In this document: positions 52,324 through 62,181 of the stretch, piece after piece
Layout: every line of letters starts with the position of its first letter
Position numbering within the stretch: the first letter of the stretch is position 1
Origin: Desulfitobacterium sp050251735
GTDB taxonomy: Bacteria > Bacillota > Desulfitobacteriia > Desulfitobacteriales > Desulfitobacteriaceae
Assembly: GCA_050251735.1 (NCBI GenBank)
Contig: JBFWMF010000019.1
Coordinates: 1 to 64,000 of the forward strand
Length of the DNA: 64,000 nucleotides
Direction of reading: 5' to 3'
The notes under the pieces: model-generated
What the model saw: only the letters and a program-made list of their open reading frames with translations
Database searches by the model: none
Told to the model about the DNA's origin: nothing
Program-made: the position numbers and the translations under genes

Positions 52324-54795
52324 ATGTTTTCAGATAAAAATAGCTTTAAGGATGCTTATCAGGAGAAATTTGCTGAGATTAAGGGGAAGTCCATTGATGA
52401 AGGAACCCTCTGGGACAAATATCACACCTTAGTAGTACTTCTCAAGGAAGAGATAAGCCTCTGCCGAGCCTTTACCAACTATACAGCAGATCAAAAACAA
52501 CCCAACAAGCAGGTCTACTATTTTTCCATGGAGTTCCTCATCGGGAAGCTGCTGAATAATTATCTGATTAACATCGGCATTGAAACTATTGTTTGCGAGG
52601 GCTTAGCAGAGCTCAATATTGATCTAGAAGAACTGATTGCTCAAGAAAGTGATGCCGGCTTAGGGAATGGGGGATTGGGTCGCTTAGCAGCCTGTTTCTT
52701 GGATTCGATGGCTTTTCTAGGGATCGTCGGACATGGTAACGGTATTCGTTATAAGTACGGTCTGTTTGAACAGAAAATCATCAACGGCCAGCAAACTGAG
52801 ATAGCCGATCATTGGCTGAAGAACGGATATCCTTGGGAAACCAGAAAACCAGATAAGGCCATCGTGGTCAAGTTTAAAGGTAACATTAGGGCTGAAAGGG
52901 TCAATGGGAGATTGGTTTTCCATCATGAGAACTATGAACCGGTGTTAGCAGTGCCCTATGATATCCCCATCTTCAGCTATGAAAATCCCTTTCTCATCAA
53001 TAATTTAAGACTCTGGAGTGCGGAACCCTTATCCTCTGAATTGGATTTGGCTTTATTTAACCAAGGAAACTTTACGCAAGCTTTAAGCTACAAGTCAGAA
53101 GTTGAGTCTATTTCTTATATCCTTTATCCGGAGGATAGTAACCTTGCTGGAAGAGAGCTGCGGCTCAAGCAAGAGTATTTTTTCGTGGCAGCGGGACTCG
53201 GAGCGATCGTGCGTAGCTATAAAAAACGCAATGGAACCTTAAAGGACTTTTCGCAGGGTGTAGCAATTCATATTAACGATACCCATCCTGCCCTCTGTAT
53301 CCCTGAATTGATGAGGATTTTCATTGATGAAGAGGGAATGGATTGGGAGGAGAGTTGGAATATAACTGTGGATGCTATTTCCTATACGAACCATACGATT
53401 ATGCCGGAGGCTCTTGAAAAATGGCCGGTTGGCTTACTTAAGAATCTTCTGCCCAGGATCTATCTGATCGTTGAAGAGATTGACCGACGGTTCAAGGAGA
53501 AGCTTTTAAGGCGCTTCTTTAACTGTGAAGAATTGTTAAAAAGTACACCTATCATAAGAGAGGGTCAGATTTGCATGGCAAATCTGGCTATTATCGGTAG
53601 TCATTCTATCAATGGAGTCGCTAGGTTGCACACGGAGATTCTAAAGCACCATGTCTTTAAGGACTTTCACCGTATCTTCGGATATAAATTCACTAATTTA
53701 ACTAATGGTGTTAATCATCGGCGTTTCCTTTTAACGGCTAATCCTGCCCTCTCTGGGCTTATCACAGAAGCCATTGGTCCGGGGTGGAAGACGAATGCAA
53801 ATGAGCTCAAAAAGCTTCACCACTATCAAGAAGACGCTAGTTTTATGGAGCAATTAGGCAAAGTGAAATACCAAAACAAACAAAGATTGGCGCTGATGAT
53901 TCAAGAAAAGCAGGGAATATGCCTAGATCCCCATTCCCTTTATGATGTGCATGTTAAGCGGATTCATGCCTACAAGCGTCAGCTACTCAATGTCTTTAAG
54001 GTCATGGATCTCTATAATCGTCTGCAAATGGATCCTGAGGCCGTTCAAGGTTCGTATTCCTTTATCTTTGGCGGGAAAGCTGCGCCTGGCTATCACTATG
54101 CCAAAAGCATTATTAAGCTGATTCATGACCTTGCGCAAAAAATTAACAAGGATCAGCGCATGAAGGAAAAATTAAAAGTGGTCTTCCTAGAGAATTTTAA
54201 CGTCTCCTTAGCGGAAAGAATCTATCCGGCAGCGGATCTCAGTGAGCAGATCTCAACTGCCAGCAAGGAAGCATCCGGTACGGGGAATATGAAGTTTATG
54301 ATGAATGGGGCCCTTACCTTAGGAACTCTAGATGGGGCTAATGTAGAGATTAGAGAGGCCGTAGGAGATGAGCATATCTTTATTTTTGGCCTCACCGCAG
54401 ATGAAGTGATAGAGTACAACAGAAATCGCAGCTATAAGTCTTGGGATGAGTATCATACTAATCCGCGCTTAAAGAGGATCCTTGAGCAGTTGAATTCTAA
54501 TTATTTATTAGAAAACACACAAGAATTTCGAGCAATCTACGATAGTTTGCTTCTCTATAATGATGAATTCTACGTTCTCAAGGATTTTGAATCCTACATG
54601 ACGACCTTCGAAGAAGCGTCAAAGCGTTATCTCGATCAAGAAAAGTGGCTTCAATCCTCTCTACACAATATTGCGGAATCGGGAGTCTTCTCCAGTGATC
54701 GGACCATACGGGAATATGCCCATCAGGTTTGGCGAGCACGCTGTCGGAGAATTGAGGAGAAAGAGGAAGAGCTATGCGAAAAAAAGAGTGTATAG
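52324..54795 (+). CDS. glgP: Glycogen phosphorylase
   Basis: 823-aa PLP enzyme that releases glucose-1-phosphate from glycogen chain ends. Marks: YYFSMEFLIGKLL, SDAGLGNGGLGRLAACFLDS, VAIHINDTHPALCIPEL, and the PLP-lysine region EASGTGNMKFMMNGAL followed by GTLDGANVEI. AAGGAGAGG precedes the ATG at 52324; the frame opens 19 codons earlier with no site. It lies between glgB and glgC, so synthesis and breakdown genes share one transcript. Confidence 0.95.
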   Translation: MFSDKNSFKDAYQEKFAEIKGKSIDEGTLWDKYHTLVVLLKEEISLCRAFTNYTADQKQPNKQVYYFSMEFLIGKLLNNYLINIGIETIVCEGLAELNIDLEELIAQESDAGLGNGGLGRLAACFLDSMAFLGIVGHGNGIRYKYGLFEQKIINGQQTEIADHWLKNGYPWETRKPDKAIVVKFKGNIRAERVNGRLVFHHENYEPVLAVPYDIPIFSYENPFLINNLRLWSAEPLSSELDLALFNQGNFTQALSYKSEVESISYILYPEDSNLAGRELRLKQEYFFVAAGLGAIVRSYKKRNGTLKDFSQGVAIHINDTHPALCIPELMRIFIDEEGMDWEESWNITVDAISYTNHTIMPEALEKWPVGLLKNLLPRIYLIVEEIDRRFKEKLLRRFFNCEELLKSTPIIREGQICMANLAIIGSHSINGVARLHTEILKHHVFKDFHRIFGYKFTNLTNGVNHRRFLLTANPALSGLITEAIGPGWKTNANELKKLHHYQEDASFMEQLGKVKYQNKQRLALMIQEKQGICLDPHSLYDVHVKRIHAYKRQLLNVFKVMDLYNRLQMDPEAVQGSYSFIFGGKAAPGYHYAKSIIKLIHDLAQKINKDQRMKEKLKVVFLENFNVSLAERIYPAADLSEQISTASKEASGTGNMKFMMNGALTLGTLDGANVEIREAVGDEHIFIFGLTADEVIEYNRNRSYKSWDEYHTNPRLKRILEQLNSNYLLENTQEFRAIYDSLLLYNDEFYVLKDFESYMTTFEEASKRYLDQEKWLQSSLHNIAESGVFSSDRTIREYAHQVWRARCRRIEEKEEELCEKKSV

Positions 54796-55988
54796 CCATG
54801 TTATTGGCGGGGGGACAAGGGAGTAGGCTAGGAGGTTTAACTCGCAATATTGCCAAGCCTGCTGTGTCCTTTGCGGGTAAATATCGGATTATCGATTTTA
54901 GCCTAAGTAATTGCACACATTCAAATATTGATACGGTGGGTGTCCTGACCCAGTATAAACCCTTTGTGCTTAATTCCTATATCGGCAAGGGTTCGGCTTG
55001 GGATTTGAATTGCTTAAATGGTGGGGTTCATATCTTGCCGCCATTTTTGGGTGAGAATCAAGGTAGCTGGTATAAAGGGACAGCCAATGCGATCTATCAA
55101 AATATGGATTTCATTAATTTCTATAATCCGGAGTACATTTTGATTCTTTCCGGTGACCATATCTATCAGATGGACTATTATGATATGCTAGCCTTCCATA
55201 AACAGGCTCAGGCTGAAGTCACACTATCGACCATTGCCGTTCCTTGGGCAGAAGCTTCGCGATTCGGGGTCATGACTGTGGATGAGAGCGGAAGAATTAG
55301 CGAATTCTCCGAGAAGCCGGCTCATCCCCAGAGCAACTTAGCCTCCATGGGCGTCTATATCTTTAACTGGGAGGTGCTTAAAGAAGCTCTCTGGGAGGAT
55401 GAAGCCGATGTGAATTCTGAAAAGGATTTTGGCAAAAATGTGATACCTCGGCTTTTGCAACAGGGCAAGAGGATCTATTCCTATCTATTTCATGGCTATT
55501 GGCGTGATGTGGGCACCATCGAGAGCTATTACAATGCCAATATGGAGGTTTTGCGTGAAGAAAAGATTGATAAATTCTTTGAACTCAAGCAGAGGATTTT
55601 TTCTAATGAGGAGATTTTGGCCCCCCACTATATTGGTGCTGAGGCAAAAATCCAAGACAGTCTGATCGGTAATGGGTGCACGATCCTTGGAGAGGTCCAT
55701 CATTCCATTATTTCGTCGGGGGTCTATGTGGGAGAAGGGAGCTTTATTGAAGATTCTATATTGCTCCCCAATGCTGAGGTCCATAAGAATGTTAGGCTGT
55801 GGAAAACCATCATAGGGGAGAATGCGACAGTACAGGATGATTGTTGCATTGGCGTAGAGGGTGGGGATGAGCCGGCTCAGGAAGGGATTACGGTGATTGG
55901 GGACCATTTGCAAATACCGAGGGGGGCGGTCATCGGCGAAGGAAAGAATGTCATTAAGGATGATGAAAGGAAGGAGGGGGGACAGTGA
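54774..55988 (+). CDS. glgC: Glucose-1-phosphate adenylyltransferase
   Basis: 404 aa; makes ADP-glucose, the glucosyl donor for glycogen synthase. The nucleotidyltransferase start is AMLLAGGQGSRLGGLT, then KPAVSFAGKYRIIDF, GTANAIYQN and SGDHIYQMDYYDM. The C-terminal left-handed beta-helix provides allosteric control. Its start overlaps glgP by 22 bases. Paired with GlgD downstream, with which it probably forms a hetero-oligomer. Confidence 0.95.
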   Translation: MRKKECIAMLLAGGQGSRLGGLTRNIAKPAVSFAGKYRIIDFSLSNCTHSNIDTVGVLTQYKPFVLNSYIGKGSAWDLNCLNGGVHILPPFLGENQGSWYKGTANAIYQNMDFINFYNPEYILILSGDHIYQMDYYDMLAFHKQAQAEVTLSTIAVPWAEASRFGVMTVDESGRISEFSEKPAHPQSNLASMGVYIFNWEVLKEALWEDEADVNSEKDFGKNVIPRLLQQGKRIYSYLFHGYWRDVGTIESYYNANMEVLREEKIDKFFELKQRIFSNEEILAPHYIGAEAKIQDSLIGNGCTILGEVHHSIISSGVYVGEGSFIEDSILLPNAEVHKNVRLWKTIIGENATVQDDCCIGVEGGDEPAQEGITVIGDHLQIPRGAVIGEGKNVIKDDERKEGGQ

Positions 55989-57106
55989 GTAGTGCTATCG
56001 GTATTATTTCCGCGAATATGAACTCAAGTGTCTTGCAGGGTTTAGCGCAAGAACGTCCCATAGCAGCGGTCCCCTTCGGTGGTCGCTATCGACTCTTAGA
56101 TTTTGCTCTTTCCAGTATGGTGAACTCAGGAATCCGAACAGTTGGCTTAGTCACTCCTCAGCAATATCGCCCTATGCTTGACCATTTAGGGGCAGGAAAG
56201 GATTGGTCTTTAGATCGCAAGTCTGGGGGACTGTTTATTCTGCCCGGTGCTATCCATAGCTTGGGCCATTATGATATTCGGTTTTGCCTGAAGGATATCG
56301 CCTTGAATATAGAGTTTCTGGAAAAGGATTGTGCCAGAAACGTTATTATCAGCAGTTCGGATCATGTTTTCAATGCGGATTTTCGGCCGATCATCGATCA
56401 TCATGACCAGGTAGAGGCTGATGTTACCTTGGTCTATAATCAATCCAATCGTCCCCTAGAAAGGGAAGACCTAATCTATCTTCGGGAAAAAGAGGATGGA
56501 AGGATAACTGGGTTGGGTAAGAATTGCGAGATGTCCGGACCCGATACTCCTTGTAAATATTTTATTGATTTATTTATTATTCGTCGTGAACTTCTGCTGC
56601 AGATGATTGAAGGTTACCGAAGCGTTGAAAATATTGAGTTGATTGAGATCATCGCCCAGCATCTTGGCGAACTTAAGGTTCAGGGATATTTTTTTGGTGG
56701 ATATGTGGGTCGCATTCACTCCGTCAGCGACTATTTTCAGAGCAACCTTGCTTTGCTGAGGGAAGAAATACGTAAGGATTTATTCATCAATACCCAGCCT
56801 ATTCGCACCAAAATAAGAGACAATCCCCCCGCTAAATTTGGGAAGAAGGCACAAGTGAAGAATTCTTTAATATCTAGTGGTTGCACGATAGAGGGTGCTG
56901 TAGAAAATACCATCCTTTCCCGAGGGGTAGTGATTGAAGAGGGGTGCGAGATTCAAAATTGCATTATCATGTCAAAATGCGTCATCGGTAAGGGTTCGAA
57001 ACTGAAAAATGTTATTCTCGATAAATTCGTGGCGGTAAATGAAGGCAATGTCCTCCAAGGACAAGTCAATCAGCCTTTGGTGATCTCCAAGAAAGCAATC
57101 ATCTAA
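55985..57106 (+). CDS. glgD: Glucose-1-phosphate adenylyltransferase regulatory subunit GlgD
   Basis: 373-aa paralogue of GlgC found in Firmicutes. The N-terminal nucleotide loop is changed (SSVLQGLAQERPIAAVPFG instead of AGGxGSRLxxLT), so it is probably catalytically weak and modulates GlgC. The beta-helix is kept (AQVKNSLISSGCTIEGAVEN). It starts at GTG, which overlaps the glgC stop (GTGA); GGAGGGGGG precedes it. Confidence 0.92.
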   Translation: MSSAIGIISANMNSSVLQGLAQERPIAAVPFGGRYRLLDFALSSMVNSGIRTVGLVTPQQYRPMLDHLGAGKDWSLDRKSGGLFILPGAIHSLGHYDIRFCLKDIALNIEFLEKDCARNVIISSSDHVFNADFRPIIDHHDQVEADVTLVYNQSNRPLEREDLIYLREKEDGRITGLGKNCEMSGPDTPCKYFIDLFIIRRELLLQMIEGYRSVENIELIEIIAQHLGELKVQGYFFGGYVGRIHSVSDYFQSNLALLREEIRKDLFINTQPIRTKIRDNPPAKFGKKAQVKNSLISSGCTIEGAVENTILSRGVVIEEGCEIQNCIIMSKCVIGKGSKLKNVILDKFVAVNEGNVLQGQVNQPLVISKKAII

Positions 57107-57118
57107 GGAGGTGTGCCA

Positions 57119-58522
57119 ATGAAAGTGCTTTTTGCCTTAACCGAAGCGGATCCCTTTATTAAGACGGGGGGCCTAGGGGAGGTAGGTGGTTCGCTACCTC
57201 TAGCTTTGCATGAGCAGGGGGTTGAGATTCGGGTCATTCTACCCAAATACAGTAGTATAGGAAGTAGCTACCGCCAAGCAATGAAACCCCTTGGTCATTT
57301 TACAGTGCCCTTAGCTTGGAGGAACCAGTACTGCGGTTTAGATGAGTTGAAATACCAGGGCATCCATTATTATTTTTTAGATAACGAATACTATTTTCGT
57401 CGCTCTAAATGCTATGGCGATGAGGATGAAGGTGAGCAATATGCCTTCTTCAGCCGGGCCGTTTTGGAAAGCCTTCGCTATCTTCCGGATTTCAAACCAG
57501 ATATCATTCATTGTCATGATTGGCACACGGCCTTGATTCCTCTCTTTCTCGAGGCCTTTTATGCCCAAGATACCCTTTATTACAAGCTAAGGACCCTATT
57601 CACTATTCATAATTTAAAGTATCAGGGGATCTTCCCTAAAGAAACCTTGACTGATGTATTGGGATTGGGTTGGGACTATTTTACCTCGGATGGGCTTGAA
57701 TTTAACGGGGGTATCAACTTTATGAAAGCAGGCATTAGGTATAGTGATCGTGTAACGACGGTCAGTCCAACCTACGCGGAGGAAATCCAGCATCCATACT
57801 GGGGAGAAGGACTCCATGGGGTGATTCATGAGCGGAAGGATTCTCTTATCGGTATTCTTAATGGTGTTCCTGCACCGAAGGGTGAGCAGAGTCTGGCAGC
57901 TAAAAGAGCGAATAAAAAGGAATTGCAGGCTCAACTGGGCTTGTTGGAATCGGAAGATATGCCGGTTCTTTGTATGGTCTCACGGCTTGTTGAACAGAAG
58001 GGGTTGGACCTACTTCTTCATATCATGGAGGAGATCCTTGCCCTAGATATTCAATTGATCATTCTGGGCAGTGGCGACCCCCATTATGAAAAGAGGATTA
58101 GAGAATTTAGGGAGCGATTCCCGCATAATTTTAGGGCCCTGCTATGCTATCAGGATGACCTTGCCCAGAGCATCTATGCAGGGGGGGATGTTTTTCTTAT
58201 GCCCTCGCGTTATGAACCTTGCGGTATTGCCCAGATGATTGCCATGAGCAATGGAAATATCCCCATAGTGAGAGAAACAGGAGGATTAAAGGATACAGTC
58301 AAGCCCTATTCGGTTACTACAGGAGAAGGAAATGGTTTTACTTTCACCCACTACAATGCCCACGAGCTTCTCTACGCTATTCAAGAGGCGGTAAAAATGT
58401 TTCGAGAAAATAAGGCGGCTTGGCAAAAGCTACAGGAAAATGCGCTGAACTCAGAATTTAGCTGGAGTCGCTCGGCTGCAAAATATTATGATGTCTATGA
58501 AGATGTCTATTATTTAAGATAA
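57119..58522 (+). CDS. glgA: Glycogen synthase (ADP-glucose, GT5)
   Basis: 467 aa; extends glycogen with alpha-1,4 glucosyl units from ADP-glucose. The ADP-glucose loop KTGGLGEVGGSLPLAL is close to the usual KTGGLADVxGSLP. Further marks are IIHCHDWHTALIPL, FTIHNLKYQG and the catalytic EPCGIAQMIAMSNG. AAGGAGGT lies 6 bases before the ATG at 57119; a GTG two codons earlier lies inside that site. It starts 12 bases after the glgD stop. Confidence 0.94.
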   Translation: MKVLFALTEADPFIKTGGLGEVGGSLPLALHEQGVEIRVILPKYSSIGSSYRQAMKPLGHFTVPLAWRNQYCGLDELKYQGIHYYFLDNEYYFRRSKCYGDEDEGEQYAFFSRAVLESLRYLPDFKPDIIHCHDWHTALIPLFLEAFYAQDTLYYKLRTLFTIHNLKYQGIFPKETLTDVLGLGWDYFTSDGLEFNGGINFMKAGIRYSDRVTTVSPTYAEEIQHPYWGEGLHGVIHERKDSLIGILNGVPAPKGEQSLAAKRANKKELQAQLGLLESEDMPVLCMVSRLVEQKGLDLLLHIMEEILALDIQLIILGSGDPHYEKRIREFRERFPHNFRALLCYQDDLAQSIYAGGDVFLMPSRYEPCGIAQMIAMSNGNIPIVRETGGLKDTVKPYSVTTGEGNGFTFTHYNAHELLYAIQEAVKMFRENKAAWQKLQENALNSEFSWSRSAAKYYDVYEDVYYLR

Positions 58523-58566
58523 AAGGATTAAGATAACAGATTAAGATAATCGGAGATTTTTAAATT

Positions 58567-61500
58567 ATGGGAGAGATGCCTGTGGAGGTTCTGGCTTACC
58601 ATCATTCTCACTCTGAATTGTTTCGCACCCCCTTTGGGGCAGCTCCTAGTGGAAGCAGAATTCGGTTGAGTATTCATATTAAGACGAAAAATCGGATTGA
58701 AGAATGCTTTTTGCGTCTATGGGAGGGAGGCAAGGAGGATTTTCTGCCGATGGCCTGTGCTAAGCTAGGCGTAAGCAGTCTCCTGGGCGAAGGAGTAGCC
58801 TTCCAAGTAGATTATCGGGTACCGGATGAACCTGGACTTGTCTGGTACTTTTTTATTTTTAGGGTAAGCGGGAAAGTCTATTACTACGGGAATAACAAGA
58901 ATCGATTGGGCGGTGAAGGTCGGATTTATGATCAAGAGCCCCCGGGGTATCAAATTACCGTGTATAAGCCCATGTGTTTGCCTGACTGGTATACTCGTGG
59001 CATCATGTATCAGATCTATGTGGATCGCTTTTTCAATGGAGTCGAAGGAGGCAAAGTCCTGAGTCCTCGACCGAAGGCCCTCTTGCATGGGGACTGGTAC
59101 GATACACCTTTTTATATCAAAAATGAGAAAGATGAGGTCCTGCGTTGGGATTTCTTTGGCGGGAATCTACTGGGGGTTCTAAAAAAGCTACCCTACCTAA
59201 AGGAACTGGGGATAAGCATCATCTACCTTAACCCGATCTTCGCTGCCGCAAGCAATCATAAGTATGATACGGGGGATTATCTCACCATCGATCCTATGTA
59301 TGGAGATTTGTCCAGCTTTAACGCATTGATAAGTGAAGCAGGTCGTTTAGGAATTGCGATTCTTCTAGATGGGGTCTTCAGTCATACCGGCGACGATAGT
59401 ATTTATTTCAATCGTTATGGAAATTATCCCAGTATAGGGGCCTATCAATCTCCTGATTCACCCTATCACTCTTGGTATAAGTGGCAAGAAGAGGGGGAAT
59501 ATTCCTGTTGGTGGGGAGTTAAAACCCTACCGGAGGTGAATGAACTTGACCCTTCTTACCGAGATTATATTATCCATTCCCCCCAAGGAGTATTGCAGAC
59601 TTGGCTGAATCGAGGAATTAAGGGCTGGCGCTTGGATGTAGCCGACGAGCTGCCGGATGAATTTATCCAGGAATTCCGTCAGGCGATGAAAGCAAAGGAT
59701 TCTGAGGCGGTCCTGATCGGTGAGGTCTGGGAAGACCCTACTAATAAGTCCAGCTACGGAAAATTGCGCCAATACTTTTGGGGATCGGAATTGGATGGCA
59801 CCATGAATTATCCGTTTCGGGAGATTTTTCTGGGTTTTTTACTGGGGGATCAAAATGCCTACCAGGCTCACGCGCGGGTCATGAATCTATATGAGAATTA
59901 TCCCCAGGAGAATTTCTTTGGCCAAATGAATCTAATCGGTAGCCATGACCGGGCTCGCATTTTAACCCTGCTGGGTGAAGCACCGGCTCCGGAAGGTCTT
60001 AATGTGTATGAACAGGAAGAATATCGCTTACCCCCTCACCAACGTTGGTTGGCCACCCAACGTTTAAAGCTTTTTACCCTGATTCAAATGAGCTTCCCGG
60101 GAGTGCCTTGCTTGTATTATGGGGACGAGGCGGGATTGGAAGGGTATCCAGATCCCTATAACCGAGGAACATTCCCGTGGGGGAGAGAGGATCAAGAAAT
60201 TCTGCACTGGGTTAAACGAGTGCTACGTTACCGACAGGAGTATGATGTGCTTCAACAGGGTGATTTTGAATCATGTCCCTTAGAGAAGGATGTTTATGCC
60301 TTCAAACGTAAGGGAGAAAAGGAGGAAATTATTACCTTAGTTAACCGTAGTTGCTCGGAGACGAGGGTAGTGAAAATCGAGCTGGGGCAGAATGTACAGC
60401 AGGTTATTGATCTGTTTGAGGGGGATGTCATCTTCGCAAAGACTGAGGCAAGAATCAAAATTAAACTCACCCTGCCCCCCTTGTCAGGTCAGTCTTTATT
60501 CTGCCAGAAGCATTCCATTGACCAATCTTTCAAAAAGGAGCTAATGACTCGCTCTTGCGGTGTCCTGCTGCCCGTTTCCTCCCTTCCATCAGCTTGGGGA
60601 ATTGGTGATTTTGGGAAAGAAGCCTATGCTTTTATCGATTTCCTGGCTGAGGGAGGACAAAGGGCGTGGCAGGTACTGCCCTTAAACCCCCCAGATCAGG
60701 GAGACTCACCCTATCAGAGCGAATCAGCTTTCGCCGGCAGTCCGCTCTATATAAGTATAGGACTGCTGATTGAGGTAGGGTTGTTGAAGGAGGAAGAAGC
60801 ACGAAGAGAATATGAGCAATATTATGAACAAGATTATGAACAGTATTTAGAAACTGATAAGGGGAATAACTTCGCATGGGTGAAGGCCTATAAAGATAAT
60901 CTGCTAAGACTGGCTTACCGGCGCTTTAATTTGATGATGTCTCAAGGGGGACCTTGGGAGTCCGTGGAGCCTGTTGAGCCTGAGGAAACAGAGGAACCTG
61001 AGGAACCTGAGGAACCTGGGGTGACTGAGTCTGATCACAAGAAATACCTCGATCCCAGCCGCTTCCAAGCATTTATCCAAGAGAATCAGGTGTGGCTTCA
61101 AGATTATGCTTACTATAAGTGCTTAAAGATAAAATATCAGGGTTTGCCCTGGTATGAATGGGAAAAAGAGTTTTGTTTAAGAGATTCAGAAGCTATGGAA
61201 GCCTTAGCCATGGAAATGGCAGAGGAAATAAACATGACGAACTTTGTTCAATATACCTTTGCTTACCAATGGCAAAAACTAAAGCGCTATGCCAACACAA
61301 GGGACATCATCATCATGGGGGATATCCCGATCTTTGTGGCTTATGACAGTAGCGATGTCTGGGCCAATCGAGAGTTCTTCAATCTTGATGAAGAAAATAT
61401 CCCCCAAGGCACGGCTGGGGTCCCTCCGGATTATTTTAGTCCTACGGGGCAAAATTGGGGTAATCCCTTGTATGATTGGGATGCTTTGGCTAAGATGGAT

Positions 61501-62181
61501 TATGTATGGTGGAAGGATCGCCTTAGACAAGGGTTAGAGCGCTTTGATGTGTTGCGCCTGGATCACTTTCGTGGATTTGAAGCCTACTGGGAAATCCCAG
61601 GAGGAGCAGACTCTGCGGAAGAAGGCCGTTGGCTGAAAGGGCCGGGGAAACGATTCTTTGAATCCTTGATTCAGGAATTTGGCCCCTTGCCTCTCATCGC
61701 CGAAGATTTGGGCACGATCACCCCAGAAGTAAAGGTGCTCAAAAATATCTTTGGATTTCCGGGGATGAAGGTCCTGCAGTTTTCTCCGATGGTGGAAGAA
61801 GGTGCAGGACAAGAGTGTGCCCAAGGGATAACCGGTCAACCATGTATTTATTACTCTGGAACCCATGACAATGACACCCTTTTAGGCTGGTTTCTATCCC
61901 AAGGCTATGATGATGCTCAAGCTCTCCAGCGAGTCGAGGAGAGTATTGATGAGCTATACAAAAGTCAAGGAACTTGGGTTATACTTCCCTTGCAGGATGT
62001 TTTAAAACTGGATTCTCGCGCAAGAATGAATAAACCGGGTACAAATGCAGGGAATTGGAACTGGCGTGTGGAAAAAATGTCTTTAACCGAAGATGTCTGT
62101 GTGAAGTTAAGGGGCTTAGCCCAAAAATATAACCGTTTGGCTGGAGAACCAATAACAGAGATTGGAGTTGGTGGTTATTAA
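58567..62181 (+). CDS. Fusion of GH13 amylase/pullulanase-type enzyme and 4-alpha-glucanotransferase (MalQ, GH77)
   Basis: One 1,204-residue chain. Residues 1 to about 655 are a GH13 enzyme of the neopullulanase/maltogenic type: an N-terminal beta-domain, LLDGVFSHTGDD, KGWRLDVADELP (nucleophile), VLIGEVWEDP (acid), NLIGSHDRARI. From about 660 the chain is a complete MalQ (SCGVLLPVSSLPSAWGIGDF, VLRLDHFRGFEAYWEIP, LIAEDLGTITPEV, SGTHDNDTLLGWF). An acidic Pro/Glu linker coded by 9-base tandem repeats sits inside the MalQ half. Together they would trim and recycle the short maltodextrins left by GlgP. Start: ATG 58567, or GTG 58582 behind GGGAGAG. Confidence 0.92.
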   Translation: MGEMPVEVLAYHHSHSELFRTPFGAAPSGSRIRLSIHIKTKNRIEECFLRLWEGGKEDFLPMACAKLGVSSLLGEGVAFQVDYRVPDEPGLVWYFFIFRVSGKVYYYGNNKNRLGGEGRIYDQEPPGYQITVYKPMCLPDWYTRGIMYQIYVDRFFNGVEGGKVLSPRPKALLHGDWYDTPFYIKNEKDEVLRWDFFGGNLLGVLKKLPYLKELGISIIYLNPIFAAASNHKYDTGDYLTIDPMYGDLSSFNALISEAGRLGIAILLDGVFSHTGDDSIYFNRYGNYPSIGAYQSPDSPYHSWYKWQEEGEYSCWWGVKTLPEVNELDPSYRDYIIHSPQGVLQTWLNRGIKGWRLDVADELPDEFIQEFRQAMKAKDSEAVLIGEVWEDPTNKSSYGKLRQYFWGSELDGTMNYPFREIFLGFLLGDQNAYQAHARVMNLYENYPQENFFGQMNLIGSHDRARILTLLGEAPAPEGLNVYEQEEYRLPPHQRWLATQRLKLFTLIQMSFPGVPCLYYGDEAGLEGYPDPYNRGTFPWGREDQEILHWVKRVLRYRQEYDVLQQGDFESCPLEKDVYAFKRKGEKEEIITLVNRSCSETRVVKIELGQNVQQVIDLFEGDVIFAKTEARIKIKLTLPPLSGQSLFCQKHSIDQSFKKELMTRSCGVLLPVSSLPSAWGIGDFGKEAYAFIDFLAEGGQRAWQVLPLNPPDQGDSPYQSESAFAGSPLYISIGLLIEVGLLKEEEARREYEQYYEQDYEQYLETDKGNNFAWVKAYKDNLLRLAYRRFNLMMSQGGPWESVEPVEPEETEEPEEPEEPGVTESDHKKYLDPSRFQAFIQENQVWLQDYAYYKCLKIKYQGLPWYEWEKEFCLRDSEAMEALAMEMAEEINMTNFVQYTFAYQWQKLKRYANTRDIIIMGDIPIFVAYDSSDVWANREFFNLDEENIPQGTAGVPPDYFSPTGQNWGNPLYDWDALAKMDYVWWKDRLRQGLERFDVLRLDHFRGFEAYWEIPGGADSAEEGRWLKGPGKRFFESLIQEFGPLPLIAEDLGTITPEVKVLKNIFGFPGMKVLQFSPMVEEGAGQECAQGITGQPCIYYSGTHDNDTLLGWFLSQGYDDAQALQRVEESIDELYKSQGTWVILPLQDVLKLDSRARMNKPGTNAGNWNWRVEKMSLTEDVCVKLRGLAQKYNRLAGEPITEIGVGGY
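60982..61017. repeat. 9-bp tandem repeats coding an acidic linker
   Basis: Three exact GAGGAACCT units (60991-60999, 61000-61008, 61009-61017) preceded by the variant GAGGAAACA (60982-60990), coding (EEP)n within the GH77 half. Likely to vary in number by slippage; copies are in frame so length changes would be tolerated. Confidence 0.85.
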
